Source of the DNA: Cynocephalus volans
Lineage: Eukaryota > Chordata > Mammalia > Dermoptera > Cynocephalidae
Assembly (NCBI RefSeq): GCF_027409185.1
Contig: NC_084464.1
Coordinates: 75,636,095-75,700,094, forward strand
Length of the DNA stretch: 64,000 bases
Direction: 5' to 3'
Part shown: in pieces, positions 36,245-47,681 of the stretch
How the letters are laid out: the number at the start of each line of letters is the position of its first letter
How positions within the stretch are numbered: position 1 is the stretch's first letter
Notes under the pieces: generated by a model
The model's database searches: none
Told to the model about the DNA's origin: nothing
Seen by the model: the letters and a program-made list of their open reading frames with translations, nothing else
Made by a program: the position numbers and the translations under genes

Positions 36245-36599
36245 CTGGTAGAGCAGTTGTGTCTTCTATTACAGTCCTTCTATTACAGTCCTTCTATTAC
36301 AGTGGTTGGCAGTCCACTGGCACAGTGGCAGTGGCTGCTGCAGCTGCTGCTGTGATAGCATGATGCCCTGTAGTGGCAGTGGCAGTGGCAGTGACTTTGG
36401 GAGGCTGCCAGTGTGGCAGCAGTGATTCCAGGATTCCAGTGGAAGTGGGCTGCTTGCACAATGATGGTGGTTGCCTGGCAGTGCCAGTGGTGGTGGTGAC
36501 TGCAGCAGTGGCAGTTGCGTTGTCTGCCTGCTTGGCTGTGGTGTCCAAAGTGGTGGCTGCTGTCTGCAGTGGTAGTGGTGTTAGTTTGCTGCAGCAGTT

Positions 36600-37350
36600 G
36601 CAACATCAGGAGCTATAACTGCCTCCCTGGTGTCTGTGGGGTCCTTGGCAGCAGTACAGTTACCTCATAGGAGTGGCATCAGCACCAGTGGCTACAACTG
36701 CCTCCCTCACGTCTGCAGTGTCTGCAGCAACAGCAGGGTTACCTCATGGGGGCCGCAGTGGTGCCAGAGGCTGCAACATCTTCCCTCATATCTATAGTGT
36801 CTGCAGTGGCAACAAGGTTACCTCTTGGGGCCTGCAGTGGTACCAATGGCTGCAACTGCCTCCCTTTCATCTGCAGGCTCCACAGTGGTAGCAGGGTTAC
36901 CTTGTGGAGGTAGCAGCAGTGCCAGTGGGTATAACAGCCTCCCTCACATCTGTGGTGTCCTCACTGGTAGCAGAGTAACCTCATGGGGGCTGCAGTTGCC
37001 TCTGTTATGTCTGCATTGTCCATAGCAGTAGTGGGGTTACCTTGTGGGAGTGGCATTGGGACCAGTGGCTGCAACTGCCTCTCTTCTGTCTGCAGTGCCT
37101 GCGGTGGGGTTACCTTGTGGGAGCAGCAGGAGTGCTGGTGGCTGCAACAGCCTTCCTTGCATCTGCAGTGCCCTTGGTGGCAGTGGGGTTCTCTTGTGGC
37201 AGTAGCATCAGTGTCAATGGCTTCAGCCATCTCCCACTCATCTGTGGTATCCTTAGTAGCAGTGGGGTTAACTCACAGTGATGGCAGTGGCAGTGGTCAT
37301 TGCAGCTGCCTCCCTCTCATCTGCAGAGTCCTCAACTGCTATGGTGTGCC
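36600..37350 (-). repeat. LINE-1 5'UTR tandem monomers, 79 bp
   Basis: The + strand marker 'tacctcatgg' (or 'taccttgtgg') recurs at 36661, 36740, 36819, 36898, 36977, 37038, 37111, 37190 and 37269. The spacing is 79 bp except for two shortened units (61 and 73 bp). Each unit includes 'gccagtggctgcaactgcct' and 'ccctcacatctgcag' or close variants. This is a tandem-monomer promoter array. CAG/GTG-rich text at 36290-36600 continues the theme. Histidine-, alanine- or serine-rich open frames here are compositional. Confidence 0.9.
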
Positions 37351-37500
37351 ACCCACAGGTTTCCTGCTCTGCAGGGTCTGCTGTGCAATGTGTGATGGTT
37401 CTGGGGGCAGAGAGTGACTCTGGCAACTGCAGTGGCAGTGGCAGTGGGCCTGTTTCTCTCTTGTTCTTCAGAAGGAACACACCCTAGGTACCTCTAGACT

Positions 37501-37510
37501 GCCATCTTCC
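37501..37510 (-). promoter_or_regulatory. YY1-like site at the LINE-1 5' end
   Basis: On the minus strand, 10 bases inside the element's 5' terminus, the text reads GGAAGATGGC. It contains the AAGATGGC core that positions LINE-1 transcription starts in other mammals. The position at the terminus supports the call. Activity is unproven. Confidence 0.65.
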
Positions 37511-38039
37511 TGGAAGTCCCAGCATTAAATAGTCTAATCCTCATTCTCAAACACAATCAGATAGTAGGATATAATTATAATTTTAATGATAAACTTTGAA
37601 ATTTGTGTCAACCAAAGTAGAATAATTGTGCCAGCTAAAAACCATGAATTTATTATAATTTCAATTCTTTCAACTTAGCCACAAAGACTAATCAGCAAAG
37701 AAACATAGTAGTACAAAAATTGCTCGTTTTTTTATGTGACTCACATAAGTTTGGTACACCTTGCTCATTATTTCATTTTGGTCAACACTTACATTTCCTA
37801 AAATGCATCTGTTCCAGCTTAGATGAACTTTTTAAAATTTTAAACTAAAAGAATAAAATATTCAAATAATTGACATCATTAATTCCTTTCACCATGGCTA
37901 TGTCTATGTAATTTGGAAGCCATTACAAGTTCATTGAAAAATTTGATTAATATGAATACGAATGCCAGTGCCGTGCAAAATTAACATCTGATTGGCTGAC
38001 TATGAGATTGAGTTGACCAGATGTTTTCTGCCCAAGTTA

Positions 38040-38720
38040 TTATTCTTATTTGAACAATCCCAACTTCCTCTCTCTGCATCAGAATTCCTCTGCCTCAGCT
38101 GTCCTCTTGGAAGATGATGCTCCTGCTTGGAAAGGTTAACCCTTCTCTTGTGCTCTTAATCCCCTCTTAGCCAGCCTTTTCTAAGACCTTGATCCACCCA
38201 TGATCCCCCTTGCTCTTGTGTCTTCAGCCCTCCTTTCCACAGTATACTGGCCTCTTTGTCCACAAATATTTATTTAATCTTTCCCTGTTCTGAAAACAGT
38301 TTTCCCCTGAAAGTCTCCTTTACTCAGAAACTTCTCAAAAGAATAATGTTACTGGCCACGTTTATTTTCTCACACATCTCTTAACCCATTCAAATAGACT
38401 AGGTCTTCTTGAACACTTATGGAAATTTCTCCTTCAAAGTTGTTGGTGACCTGTCTTCAATACCAATGACCTGTGTTGCACTTACTGTCTTTGTGAACCT
38501 ATTTCTCTCTCTCTGTCATACCTTGTCCATCTTTTCTGCCCACTAGAATCCTACATATCCTAGAAAGTTTAGTACTCATCTTACATTTTACACACAGTCC
38601 TCACTGAGGTCCTCAGTCAAATTTCCTCTTTTGCAGTCCAATAACACTTTTTCTATAATTTTCACCTAATTCTGTTCTCATTCTGGCTTGTATACCATAA
38701 GTCTTCCCAGGCCTCATTAA
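38040..38720 (+). mobile_element. L2 LINE fragment (RT region, sense)
   Basis: Pyrimidine-rich text matches L2 in order: 'ccacgtttattttctcacac', 'aagttgttggtgacctgtct', 'caataccaatgacctgtgtt' and 'tctctctctctgtcatacct'. Frames are broken. The last 100 bp are a weaker match. Confidence 0.5.
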
Positions 38721-39439
38721 GTATGTGGGTTCAAATGATGTCATATTAGCATCAGAGTCTGAATTGTTTTGATTGTTATGGTTCGTACTCTACCTGCACA
38801 ACTATAGAACCTCAGATCTCTCTTAAAGGCTATTTGCAATATTTCTGGGAGCCCCAAGAGTGTTACACATGTGTTCGTGTTCAAAGGCAAGTGCTCTTCT
38901 GTTCTTGTTTTCTGATTTGCCTGTCAAAACAAGTCACTTCTGCCTCTGCTGGGAATTCCCTCCATGAAAATGCTGCTTCACAAAACCCAGTTAAACTCTG
39001 CTCATGGCTGCTTATCCTGTGCTCTCAGGTGTCAGAGTTGCCCTGTGGCTTATAATTTAGTGATAATTTAGTGGGGTGTGTATGTGTGCTTTGGAGGGTG
39101 GCAAGGCTCTAATGACTTTCTTTCTAACCATCCCCAGGGCCCTGAGGCAGTGCAGTTTGAGCACAGAGCCTCACAGAGTGTTTGATAACTATAGTTCTAC
39201 CAAATACTGGCTCACCTTCCTCTCTGGGGCCCCAAATCTGGTACTTACAGATACTAAGCAATCCTCTCTATTTTATCTTCATGTTTCCTGTCTCTCTTGT
39301 GATTTACTCATGATAAGAATATAAAATTCCCTTTACTTAAGAGGGTTACAAGGAAAAAGATATTTCATGATATATTGTCACTATTATTTCTAAGTTCAGC
39401 TTTGATGCCAATGAAAGAAGAAATTCTAACAAAGTATTT
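38721..39439. other. Intronic stretch without recognised elements
   Basis: Mixed composition. The open frames of 70-80 codons have no family resemblance and no splice-bounded link to COL19A1. Confidence 0.4.
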
Positions 39440-39900
39440 CATTCAGTTCCCAAATGATAATGATATGTTCCAGAACCTGAGAATTTAAGAATGAATAAAG
39501 ACATGGTCCCTGACGTCTAGTTATTTCTGTCTGGGAAGCCAGATGTGCCAACAATTAGCTATGATGGAATGTAGTAGCAATCTTTAGATACGTGTATGAC
39601 AAACTCTGAGAAAACAGATGAAGCCAGGAAAAGCTTCACAAAGGAAGTGAAGAGTTGAGGTTTGAAGGGTAAGCATTAGTTTGCCAGGTGAGCTGGGGGC
39701 CAGTGTGTGGTATGGTAGCTAGAGGGAGAATCCCGGCCAATTTAAAGGCCAAGGCAGTTTGAAGAACAGTGAGCAATCCACGTGGTTAGTGAACACACGT
39801 GGGGAGAGTGTCTGGGGTGGGAAAGGCTGAACGTGGGGGCACGGTGCTGCTCTGAGCAGACCAAGTGCCGGGTTCTGGGGTTTGAACTTTAGTCACACAA
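39440..39900 (-). mobile_element. L2 LINE fragment
   Basis: 'gaatgaataaagacatggtc', 'aaagcttcacaaaggaagtg', 'aagagttgaggtttgaaggg', 'ggaaaggctgaacgtggggg' and 'ctctgagcagaccaagtgcc' follow antisense L2. Diverged. Confidence 0.6.
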
Positions 39901-42489
39901 AAAATGAAGGTGTGGAAGCAACAGCATTACATTCTAGAAAAAAATAGTTGAGTGTACACTACTGGGAAAATCACAGCTTTCAGTTAGGTCTGGGAACTCC
40001 TGGATGACCCTGAAGCAGGAGCCAAGCCCCAAGACCAAAGGAGGACATTTTGGAATTCAGAGGACCTCTTGGGGGTGGGGATGGTTTTGACCCAGAGCTT
40101 TTTAAAAATTTTTCTTGGGTGGGGGACACCTGAAAAAACTTAACTTCAGTGGGTCTCCATTTCTGAAGAACAGCTTCTGCAATTCATCCTCGATTTTTGT
40201 TATCTGGATGGCATCTAGCAGGAGGACGTGTTTTCAGTGGGAAGTCATTTACAATGCCACAGGGAACAAGTGCTCATGGGAACAGACGTGAGATGATTAG
40301 AGCCATCCAAGCTTTGTTTTCCCATTAACAACCTATCTGTCTGAATCCCCTCAGCAAACACAAAAAGGCTAAGATTTCAGAGTCTCTGTGGCTATGGAAC
40401 TCAAACCTCATCACCCAGCCTGGGAAGAAGACATCTCAGACCAACCCTCAGGCCGTGCCGGCCAAATTGCTCTTAATGTGACAGGTGATGGTGGATGTCA
40501 GCTGGGAAAGAAATGACTTACTATAAACTCCAAGCATCTCTCGCTTCACTCTCAGGAAATGTAACTTGGATCATATTTCTCCTCCTGGAAGATATTCAGC
40601 AAGTCAGAGAGCCCACTGATACTTGTAAATACGGAAGTTCTTCATAAACCCTGCCTCACGCTTATTCAGAATGGAAGAATTAATTTGGAAGCCAGTTCTT
40701 GATATTTAAAAATAGATTTTTTTCCATTTAGCCATTTCATTTTAAAAGCAAAAAAATAAATAAAGGTTGGTCTTGTTAAACACAATCTGGAACACTTTAG
40801 CTCTACCAAAATAGCACTTTAAAAAATGGGGGCTTTGCTTCAAAGCTTATGACCTGAGCTGGTTGAAGAATTACCCCTGGAACCAGTGTAATCAGTAATT
40901 AAACACTTTGCTTTCTGAATATATATTGCCCTCGATTTCTGGAACATCATTTACAAAATAAAATTTCTGTAGAATAATTATGTGCTCCTGCATTTCAGGT
41001 TATGGGCACTGAAATTGTGAAAGTTTGTTAATCTTTGTTCTTTCTTACATTTTACTCCTTGTTTCACATTCATTATTATTTAGTTAAGTAAAAGAACAAA
41101 AAAGAAACTGAGAGTCATGAGTTTTTCCCTCTGTCTTCTCTTATTCTATAATTTGGTTTTATCCTTTGCTTGTTCTATATGTGGGACAGAGATGTTACTT
41201 GTCCCATTAAAAACTATGGTTTTTTTAGTAATACTGAACAGATATATCAAATTGGACATGCTATACAATGAAATTACTGATTACTTAATATACTAAGAAG
41301 TAAACAAAATTATGAGCTTCATTATGATCTTTATTTTTCTTGACAACAAATCACTAGGGCCTGCTCATGGAGAATAAATGCAATCTACTGCCTGTTTCCA
41401 TCTCCCCGTGAAAAAACTATGTCAATGAATATTTGCGTGCGCTTTAAAAGAGTGAATTTTTTTTTTTTTTTTAATTTTCTGATTTGCCCTGGCTTTGCCA
41501 TGCTTGCAATGCTCACCATCTGGAAGGGAGTGTGAAAAGCAAAGTTTATCCTCTCATGGAGTTCTTATTGTTTCTTATTAATTGGGGAGCCTGGAATGCC
41601 CATTATTTGTTCAGTTGACACCCTCTGTCCCTGAGAGACCAGACACTTCACCTTCACTACATTAACTTTGTGTGTTGCAACATCAGGCACTGATTTCACA
41701 CTTCAGGGGATGAATGGAAGGGAAGCAAGAATTTAGGGTCAGCATGAAGGGTTCTCTTTCTTTCCATCATCAGTTGAGATAGTCACAGTTATGATCATTA
41801 TTTTCATAGTTTAAGGAATTACTTGCTTTTTATTTAGGTTATCATTCTATTGATGGGCTACCTAAAGTATTAAAATCTGAGTATATTACATCCTGCCACT
41901 AAGATAAACACACAGGCACTTTTTATCAGATTGCTTCATACCTTTCTTCCATTACATATTTATTAGAATATACACTGTTCTCGTAATTTATACTACTTCC
42001 TGAAAACTGCACTCATTTTTAAAGAAATGCTTAGTGAAAACTTCTAGGAAGTGATCTCTAAGACACAGAGAGAAAATATTCCTGATTTGTTTTTACCTTC
42101 TATAGCATAAATATCTTCCTAAAACCAACGGCCAGTAATCCCGATACTTCCTGATCTGTGCTCAAAATATCATTGGGGGAAGGAACTGTAATAATCTACT
42201 CCTCAGGGCTGCTGATCACATAGGATGTACAAATGTCATAATGAATACTTTGCTTGGAGCCCAAAATATGATTTATTGTTGTTGTTAATATTATAGTGTG
42301 ATTGTAAATATTTTAATTATTTATTCATTTCTTAAAGTTAATATTTTATATTTACTTACATTTCTTCTCAGTACTAAGAAAAATAGAGACCCTTTAACTC
42401 CCTCATAGTTCCAAAAGATTACTTCTAAATCAGGTCAGTAATGATGAGGGGAATTTTATTCTTAACCAAGAGGATGCAAGCAACTTGAT
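39901..42489. other. Unique-looking intronic block
   Basis: About 2.6 kb with no transposon I can recognise, and with more even base composition than the surrounding LINE-rich DNA, especially 40130-40720 and 41390-41720. There is no coding evidence. A poly-T run lies at 41459-41472. Candidate cis-regulatory sequence only by exclusion. Confidence 0.4.
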
Positions 42490-42665
42490 ATACTGGAAAA
42501 AACTGACCTTAGAATTGAGTCCCAAGTTCAAGTTGTATCCTGACCTCTGTCTGGCACAGTGATGGTGGGGGTAGTTATTTAACATCTGTGACTTTAATTT
42601 CTCATTTATGAAGTGAGAAGATTGATCTAAATTACTTTCAAAGTTCATTTCAGCTTTGGAAGTAT
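42490..42665 (+). repeat. MIR SINE
   Basis: 'ccttagaattgagtcccaag', 'ttcaagttgtatcctgacct', 'ctgtctggcacagtgatggt', 'tatttaacatctgtgacttt' and 'atttctcatttatgaagtga' reproduce the MIR sense order. Confidence 0.7.
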
Positions 42666-42869
42666 AGTTTGATTAACCTGGAATCACATAGGCCTTGTTT
42701 GGTTTTTTTTCCTTCTGCTATTTTTCTGCTGAATGTGATGTAGCACAGACTCATAAAGCCTCAACTTTAAGGCATTATGCAAACTAACATAAATTTTATG
42801 CTGAATACAAGTGTTTAGCACCTACTAGGACTGGTCATAGGCATCACTGTGGATTTCCCATGAATGGAA

Positions 42870-43815
42870 CAAATTTTCATGAGTGCTTCCTGTATACCAG
42901 GTACTAGTCTAGATGTTTCATTTACCGCAACAAATCTGGCAGAGCCCCTGTTTTCATGGAAATCTTGTTTCAGTGATTGGAAACAGGCAATAGATATGTT
43001 AACCACTAAATTCTTAAAAAGTCAGGAGGTTACAGGCTTATGAAGAAAATAGAACAAGGTAAAATGTCAGATAGTGATTGGGGTGAGGGCAGCTTAAGAC
43101 CTTTCAGAGGAAGTGACATTTGAGCTGATACCTAAACAGTGAGGAAAGCCATCTAAATGAAGACGTCTGGGAAAGAGAATCCCAGGAGTGGGAACAGGAA
43201 GTACAAAGGCCTGAGGTCTCAGTGAGCCTGGTGTGCTCAAGGAATAAAATTTAGGTAATTGTGACTGGAGCCTGGCTGCCACATGGAGACTGGAATAAGA
43301 GATCATTGTCTGTCACAGGCAAGCAGGGGTCAGACCTTATGAGCCATTATCAGGGGCGTGTGCTTTATTTTAGGAACCATGGGACACTTTTAGGAGGTTA
43401 TAAGTAAGGGAAGGAACTGGTCTGATTGTAAAAGCTCATTCTAGCTGCTGTAAGGGAGGGGAAAGAGAAAGGACAGTCAGAACACCACAACAGGAGTCCT
43501 GGGGAGAGAGAGTGGCAGCTTGGATTAGGGTGATGATAGTGGAGATGGAGAGAAGTAGACAGAGTCAGGATCTGTTTTGGTGATAGAAACAGTAAGACTT
43601 GCCAGTGGGTTGGACAGGGTGGGAGATAATAAAGGAAAGGCAGGAATCAAGAATGATTTCTATGGATTTGGCTGGAACACCTAGGTGAATGTTCGTGTCT
43701 TTTATTGAGATGTGGAATCTTTATAGAGGGATGCCTTTGGACAGGGTAACAAAAAGTTCAATTTCAGTTATTTAATGAGAGATGCATTTAACCTCCAACT
43801 GGAGATGCCTAGCAG
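42870..43815 (-). mobile_element. L2 LINE, about 950 bp
   Basis: A long colinear antisense match to L2: 'gtgcttcctgtataccaggt', 'agaggaagtgacatttgagc', 'gaagtacaaaggcctgaggt', 'gtcagaccttatgagccatt', 'ggaaggaactggtctgattg', 'ttctagctgctgtaagg', 'gtggagatggagagaagtag' and 'ctccaactggagatgcctag'. It is one of the best preserved L2 pieces in the window. The frame is broken. Confidence 0.85.
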
Positions 43816-44880
43816 AGCCTTACATATGTGAGCCCAGAGCACAGCACAGGAGAATAGACAAGGCTTATCTGGGTTGCATCTCCCCTTTGGCATCCGCTCC
43901 ATTTTAGAACTCTCCTCCCAAACTTCCAGTGCCTTAACATGATGCTTTTGCTGGCCAGGATTCACAACAATGGTATCTCATCCTGGTCTGGCTAACTCAG
44001 GGGTATTTTCTACTCTGGAATTATTTCTCTCTCTCTCTTTATCAGGACATTTTTCTCTATTAAAACTCCCTTGCTTTGTAAGAATCTGTGTAGATCTCTG
44101 CTCTGTGCTTTCTAAGGTGAGAACTAATTATCAATCCGTTAGTAATGTGTGACTGTTTGGGGGGGAATATTTTAATGTTAACAGAGTTTCTGTTTTACAA
44201 ACACAAGCATTTCCCAGAGAGGGAGAAAGCTCTGGTAGTAAATTATTAGTCATTTTGGCTTGTTAGTGAAGGGAGAATGTTGATGGCCTTGAGTTCTTAC
44301 CACATATACAAAAGACTTGGATGTACAATCCTATTTAATAACAATTACACATACACTGAGTGATTAAATCCATCCTCCATCTCATGCCAACATCATTCTC
44401 TAATACAGAAACTTTTTACTCTTCATCATTTTATTTGCATTTCCTAATAATTTTAAATAAATTCTGATGAGGAATTTTTTTATTATTATTAATCAGGTGG
44501 GAAAGAAAATCTAGAGAAGGCAGTTAATATGGAATTTGGACAAATATATAATTCATTCTTAACATCCTATACAGTGAATTCGTTCATGGTTAATAAAATG
44601 TTAATTTTTATCTGATTCCATGTATTTAGGTACGAGTACTTTGTAATTAGATGTTTTGTTTTAAGTATATGGAGAAAATATTGGCATGGGTGGGTTTTCT
44701 TCAAGTTTTTTCCATCTCCTCTTAATGCTTCAGTGATTTACTCATTATGAGGCTGTAGGTTGAGAGTTATAGACTTTTATGACTTGCTTTTTTTTTCACC
44801 TCCTATGATAGAAAAAATGTTATTTGCTAGTCCCCTTATCAGTTTTTAAAGAACCTGCCTCACCACTAACATATTGAGGC

Positions 44881-44905
44881 ATATGCCTTTTTTTTTTTTT
44901 TTTTT
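44881..44905. repeat. Poly-T run
   Basis: A run of about 17 T followed by GG; possibly an old retroelement tail. No body was recognised. Confidence 0.5.
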
Positions 44906-45179
44906 GGTCTGTTTTAATTCTCCTTCACATCTTTCCTTGAAGAACATAGTCATTGAAGAGTTATATGACTAATAAATTAAGATTTGTAAGCCGTTTTTGA
45001 GGTTAGGATTATTTTTTCCCAAAATGGAAATAGTTTGGGTTTTTTAAAAATGATCATTAACATAAGTTATGCTCATTGCAAAAACTGAGAAAGTAGACAA
45101 AATATAAAAAAGAAAATAAAATATCTCTCAATTTTATCACCAACAGGAAAGCATTGTAATGTTAAGATTTTTATGAAAT

Positions 45180-45372
45180 CAATTTGATTTATTTTTTTAT
45201 TGAATCATAATTGATTATACGTATTTTGGGGATTCAGTGTTGACATATGTTGTTTAAATCAATATTACTAGTATATATATTGTTACAAATTGTACTTATT
45301 CTTTATGCCCCCTGTCAAGTCTCTCCCAATCCCCCTCTCCCGCTCTCCTCCCACCACTGATAACCCTAGATG
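45180..45372 (-). mobile_element. LINE-1 3' end fragment
   Basis: 'tttattgaatcataattgat', 'tatacgtattttggggattc', 'agtgttgacatatgttgttt' and C-rich 'tcccaatccccctctcccgc' are the antisense 3' terminus of a LINE-1 subfamily related to, but different from, those ending at 18.2 and 30.5 kb. Confidence 0.65.
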
Positions 45373-45775
45373 AAATCATTTTTTTATTGGGGTCAAAGCC
45401 GCACTGGTACTGTTTCTCAGACTGCCTTCTGCTATAACTGGTCATTTTTAAGGAGCCCCATTTTTGATCCTCCACCACTTCCCCTACAGTTTGATACCAT
45501 TTCTTTCCACTTTATGATTGAACAGAGGACTGCTGTACATAGAGAACATCAAAGAGCAGATGAAAACTACATTTTAGATTTTTGCAACATTGAAGTAAAT
45601 TACAAGTTCAAAGGAGTCTAAGATATGTGTGTTACAAAACTTCAGAGATACACATTATATCTAGAACTAGCCCTGCTCTCAGTGGCCAGTGTAAAGTGAA
45701 CTCCACAGGCAGCAAATTTCCCATAGCACCTTTTAATAATTTGAACCAACTTTAGTTTGTATCTCTGTGATCTTT

Positions 45776-45867
45776 ACATAGTCATATTGTTTAAATATTG
45801 ATTTTATATTGAACATTTGTTAATTTGGTATACTTGTGCCCTCACTCGTCCATGAGTATTTAGGCGA
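45776..45867 (+). repeat. Direct repeat copy A of 47589-47681
   Basis: About 92 bp share with 47589-47681 the order 'acatagtcatatt', 'ttgattttatattgaa', 'tttgttaa', 'tatacttgtgccctcac' and 'gtccatgagtatttagg'. Identity is high but gapped. The origin is probably an old LINE-1 5'UTR, since copy B lies in one. Confidence 0.7.
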
Positions 45868-46794
45868 ACTTCATTAATGTTTACAAAAGTAGACAATGGG
45901 AAATAAAGGCTAAATTACACTTAAATTTCACCAAGTCTGGGCTCTTCAAGTATAGGTTAATATTTATTTATATGGATGAGTTTTTTATTTTTGACACTGA
46001 ACTAAATACAATGTTCATAAAATGGAGGGAAGGCAGAAAATATCCCATTGAGAATTTCTAGCCTGATATATATATATATATGAATGAATGAATTCAGCAA
46101 GTATGGACCAACAATATTTTTCTTAATGGGAGTATCACTGAATAAGCAATGGATAGGATTTCTTATAGGAAATTACACTCCATTCAAAAATATTCAAGCA
46201 TGGATATCTTAGACATAGCAAGTTGTCATTATATCTCTCTGGTAACAGACCAGTAATCTAATATGGCCTCGTTTATAATAGAAACTTTGGCAAGACCCAG
46301 AGAAATTATTCGGTGTCACATTAAGTGTTTCTGCTTGTGTGGTATAAACAGCAAGCATAATTTGTAAGAGTAGATTTTTTTTAACATTTTATTTTTTTAA
46401 CACAGACATTTTTCTTCAAAAATTACAATCTTGGCAAGTAAAATCGCTTTTGGTTTGAAAAGCAGAATATGAATTTCTGAAAGGGATGTGTAGTCATTAT
46501 AAGGATTGTCATCTATTATGAACTTAGATAAGAAAATTTAATTTTTCTTTATAACTAAATTTATTTCAATGTATATTTTAATAATATAATTATTATATAT
46601 TAATATTAATATTCTTCTATTTTGTTATTTTTTGTCACGGGAGAAACTATTCATGAGATAAAAAATATTTTCAATTTTTTAATTAGATTATAAAGTGTTG
46701 AAAATATAATTATATTCAGTTTTTATTTAGGAAATATTAAAGAAATCTCAAAATTAAGTATGCCTTTACCTATTTCATTTGCTTATCACTTATT

Positions 46795-46960
46795 CATTCA
46801 ACAGAGTGCCCTGTTGAAACAGCTTAGGTTTTGTAGTTGATACAAAGATATATTAAATGATGTTCTTGCCTTCAAGGACCTTGCTTGCATTCCCAATAAT
46901 AGATGTGACAGGTGACTGAATGATTATAATACTCAGTAGGAAATCAAGAGGAAAATGTTT
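46795..46960 (-). mobile_element. L2 LINE 3' fragment
   Basis: 'ttattcattcaacagagtgc', 'gttcttgccttcaaggacct' and 'tgacaggtgactgaatgatt' resemble antisense L2 3' sequence. Confidence 0.45.
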
Positions 46961-46964
46961 TAAT

Positions 46965-47035
46965 TATTTTTTGCTTTGTAACAAACTACTACAAAACTTA
47001 ATGGCTTAAAACAACAATTTTTATTTCTGAAGGAC
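46965..47035 (+). repeat. Mammal-wide repeat, left part (split by LINE-1)
   Basis: 'gctttgtaacaaactactac', then 'aaaacttaatggcttaaaac' and 'aacaatttttatttctga', is the start of a common old mammalian repeat whose right part appears at 54998-55420. I do not assign a family name. Confidence 0.6.
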
Positions 47036-47588
47036 TTCAAAAAAAAACTACCCTTCCATAAAAGCGATGAGAACACAGGCAAAAGTTGTCAAAATCAGTA
47101 TTTCCAAACTCTATCAATTAACCAAGGGCTTGCAACAATCTAATGGATGTTTATTCAAGAAAAACATTGAATCTCAGTAAGACTAGCAGACTTTGAAACA
47201 TTTTAACTTGTGCTATTCACATCTCTCTCTCTCTCCGACACATTGGTAAGCTTAAAGGCCAGTAGCTCCAGAATCACAGTATAACCTAGTGGTCTAGCAG
47301 CCACTGGGGAGGGAAGAGTGGGTTTGGAGTTCATTAAAAGTCCCTTTCCCAGAGAATTTTTATTATTTTACCTGACTGGTATTTCCCTGGAAATCTCTAC
47401 TCACAGTTTGTTTTTATTTGATCTGATCAGAACTTACTCAGTAAGAATAGCCTTTTCCTGTGGGCATTAGTTGAAAATAATCAGCAGCAATTGTTTAACA
47501 TTGCAGCTGTCTAGGGCAGCAATTGAAATTGGGGCAAACAAGAAGCTGACCTAAAAGACTTAAAAGAAAAGACTGGGGAAGAAAAGTT

Positions 47589-47681
47589 ACATAGTCATAT
47601 TTTTAAGTCTTGATTTTATATTGAATGTTTGTTAACTTGTTATACTTGTGCCCTCACCTGTCCATGAATGTTTAGGGGCAC
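47589..47681 (+). repeat. Direct repeat copy B of 45776-45867
   Basis: See copy A. This copy continues into LINE-1 5'UTR-like sequence ('gggcactagaaagttgtgga'). Confidence 0.7.

Larger units (their letters stand above)
30469..37535 (-). mobile_element. Full-length LINE-1 with perfect target-site duplication, antisense
   Basis: A perfect 15-bp direct repeat, 'agcattaaatagtct', lies at 30469-30483 and 37521-37535 and bounds the element at 30484-37520. Read on the minus strand it contains, in order: a 5' end with a YY1-like site, a 5'UTR of 79-bp monomers (about 36600-37350), CAG-rich text, ORF1 from 36244, ORF2 (about 35050 down to 30970), and a 3'UTR with a pure TTCC/GGAA tract. A GC-rich element of about 407 bp is nested in ORF2 at 33913. 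Removing it gives about 6.6 kb. Both ORFs are broken. It lies antisense in COL19A1 intron 3. Confidence 0.93.

Noticed and set aside
36283-37487. Several open frames rich in histidine, alanine, serine or valine on both strands
   Set aside because: A by-product of the CAG/GTG-rich LINE-1 5'UTR array; the 79-bp period is not a multiple of three.
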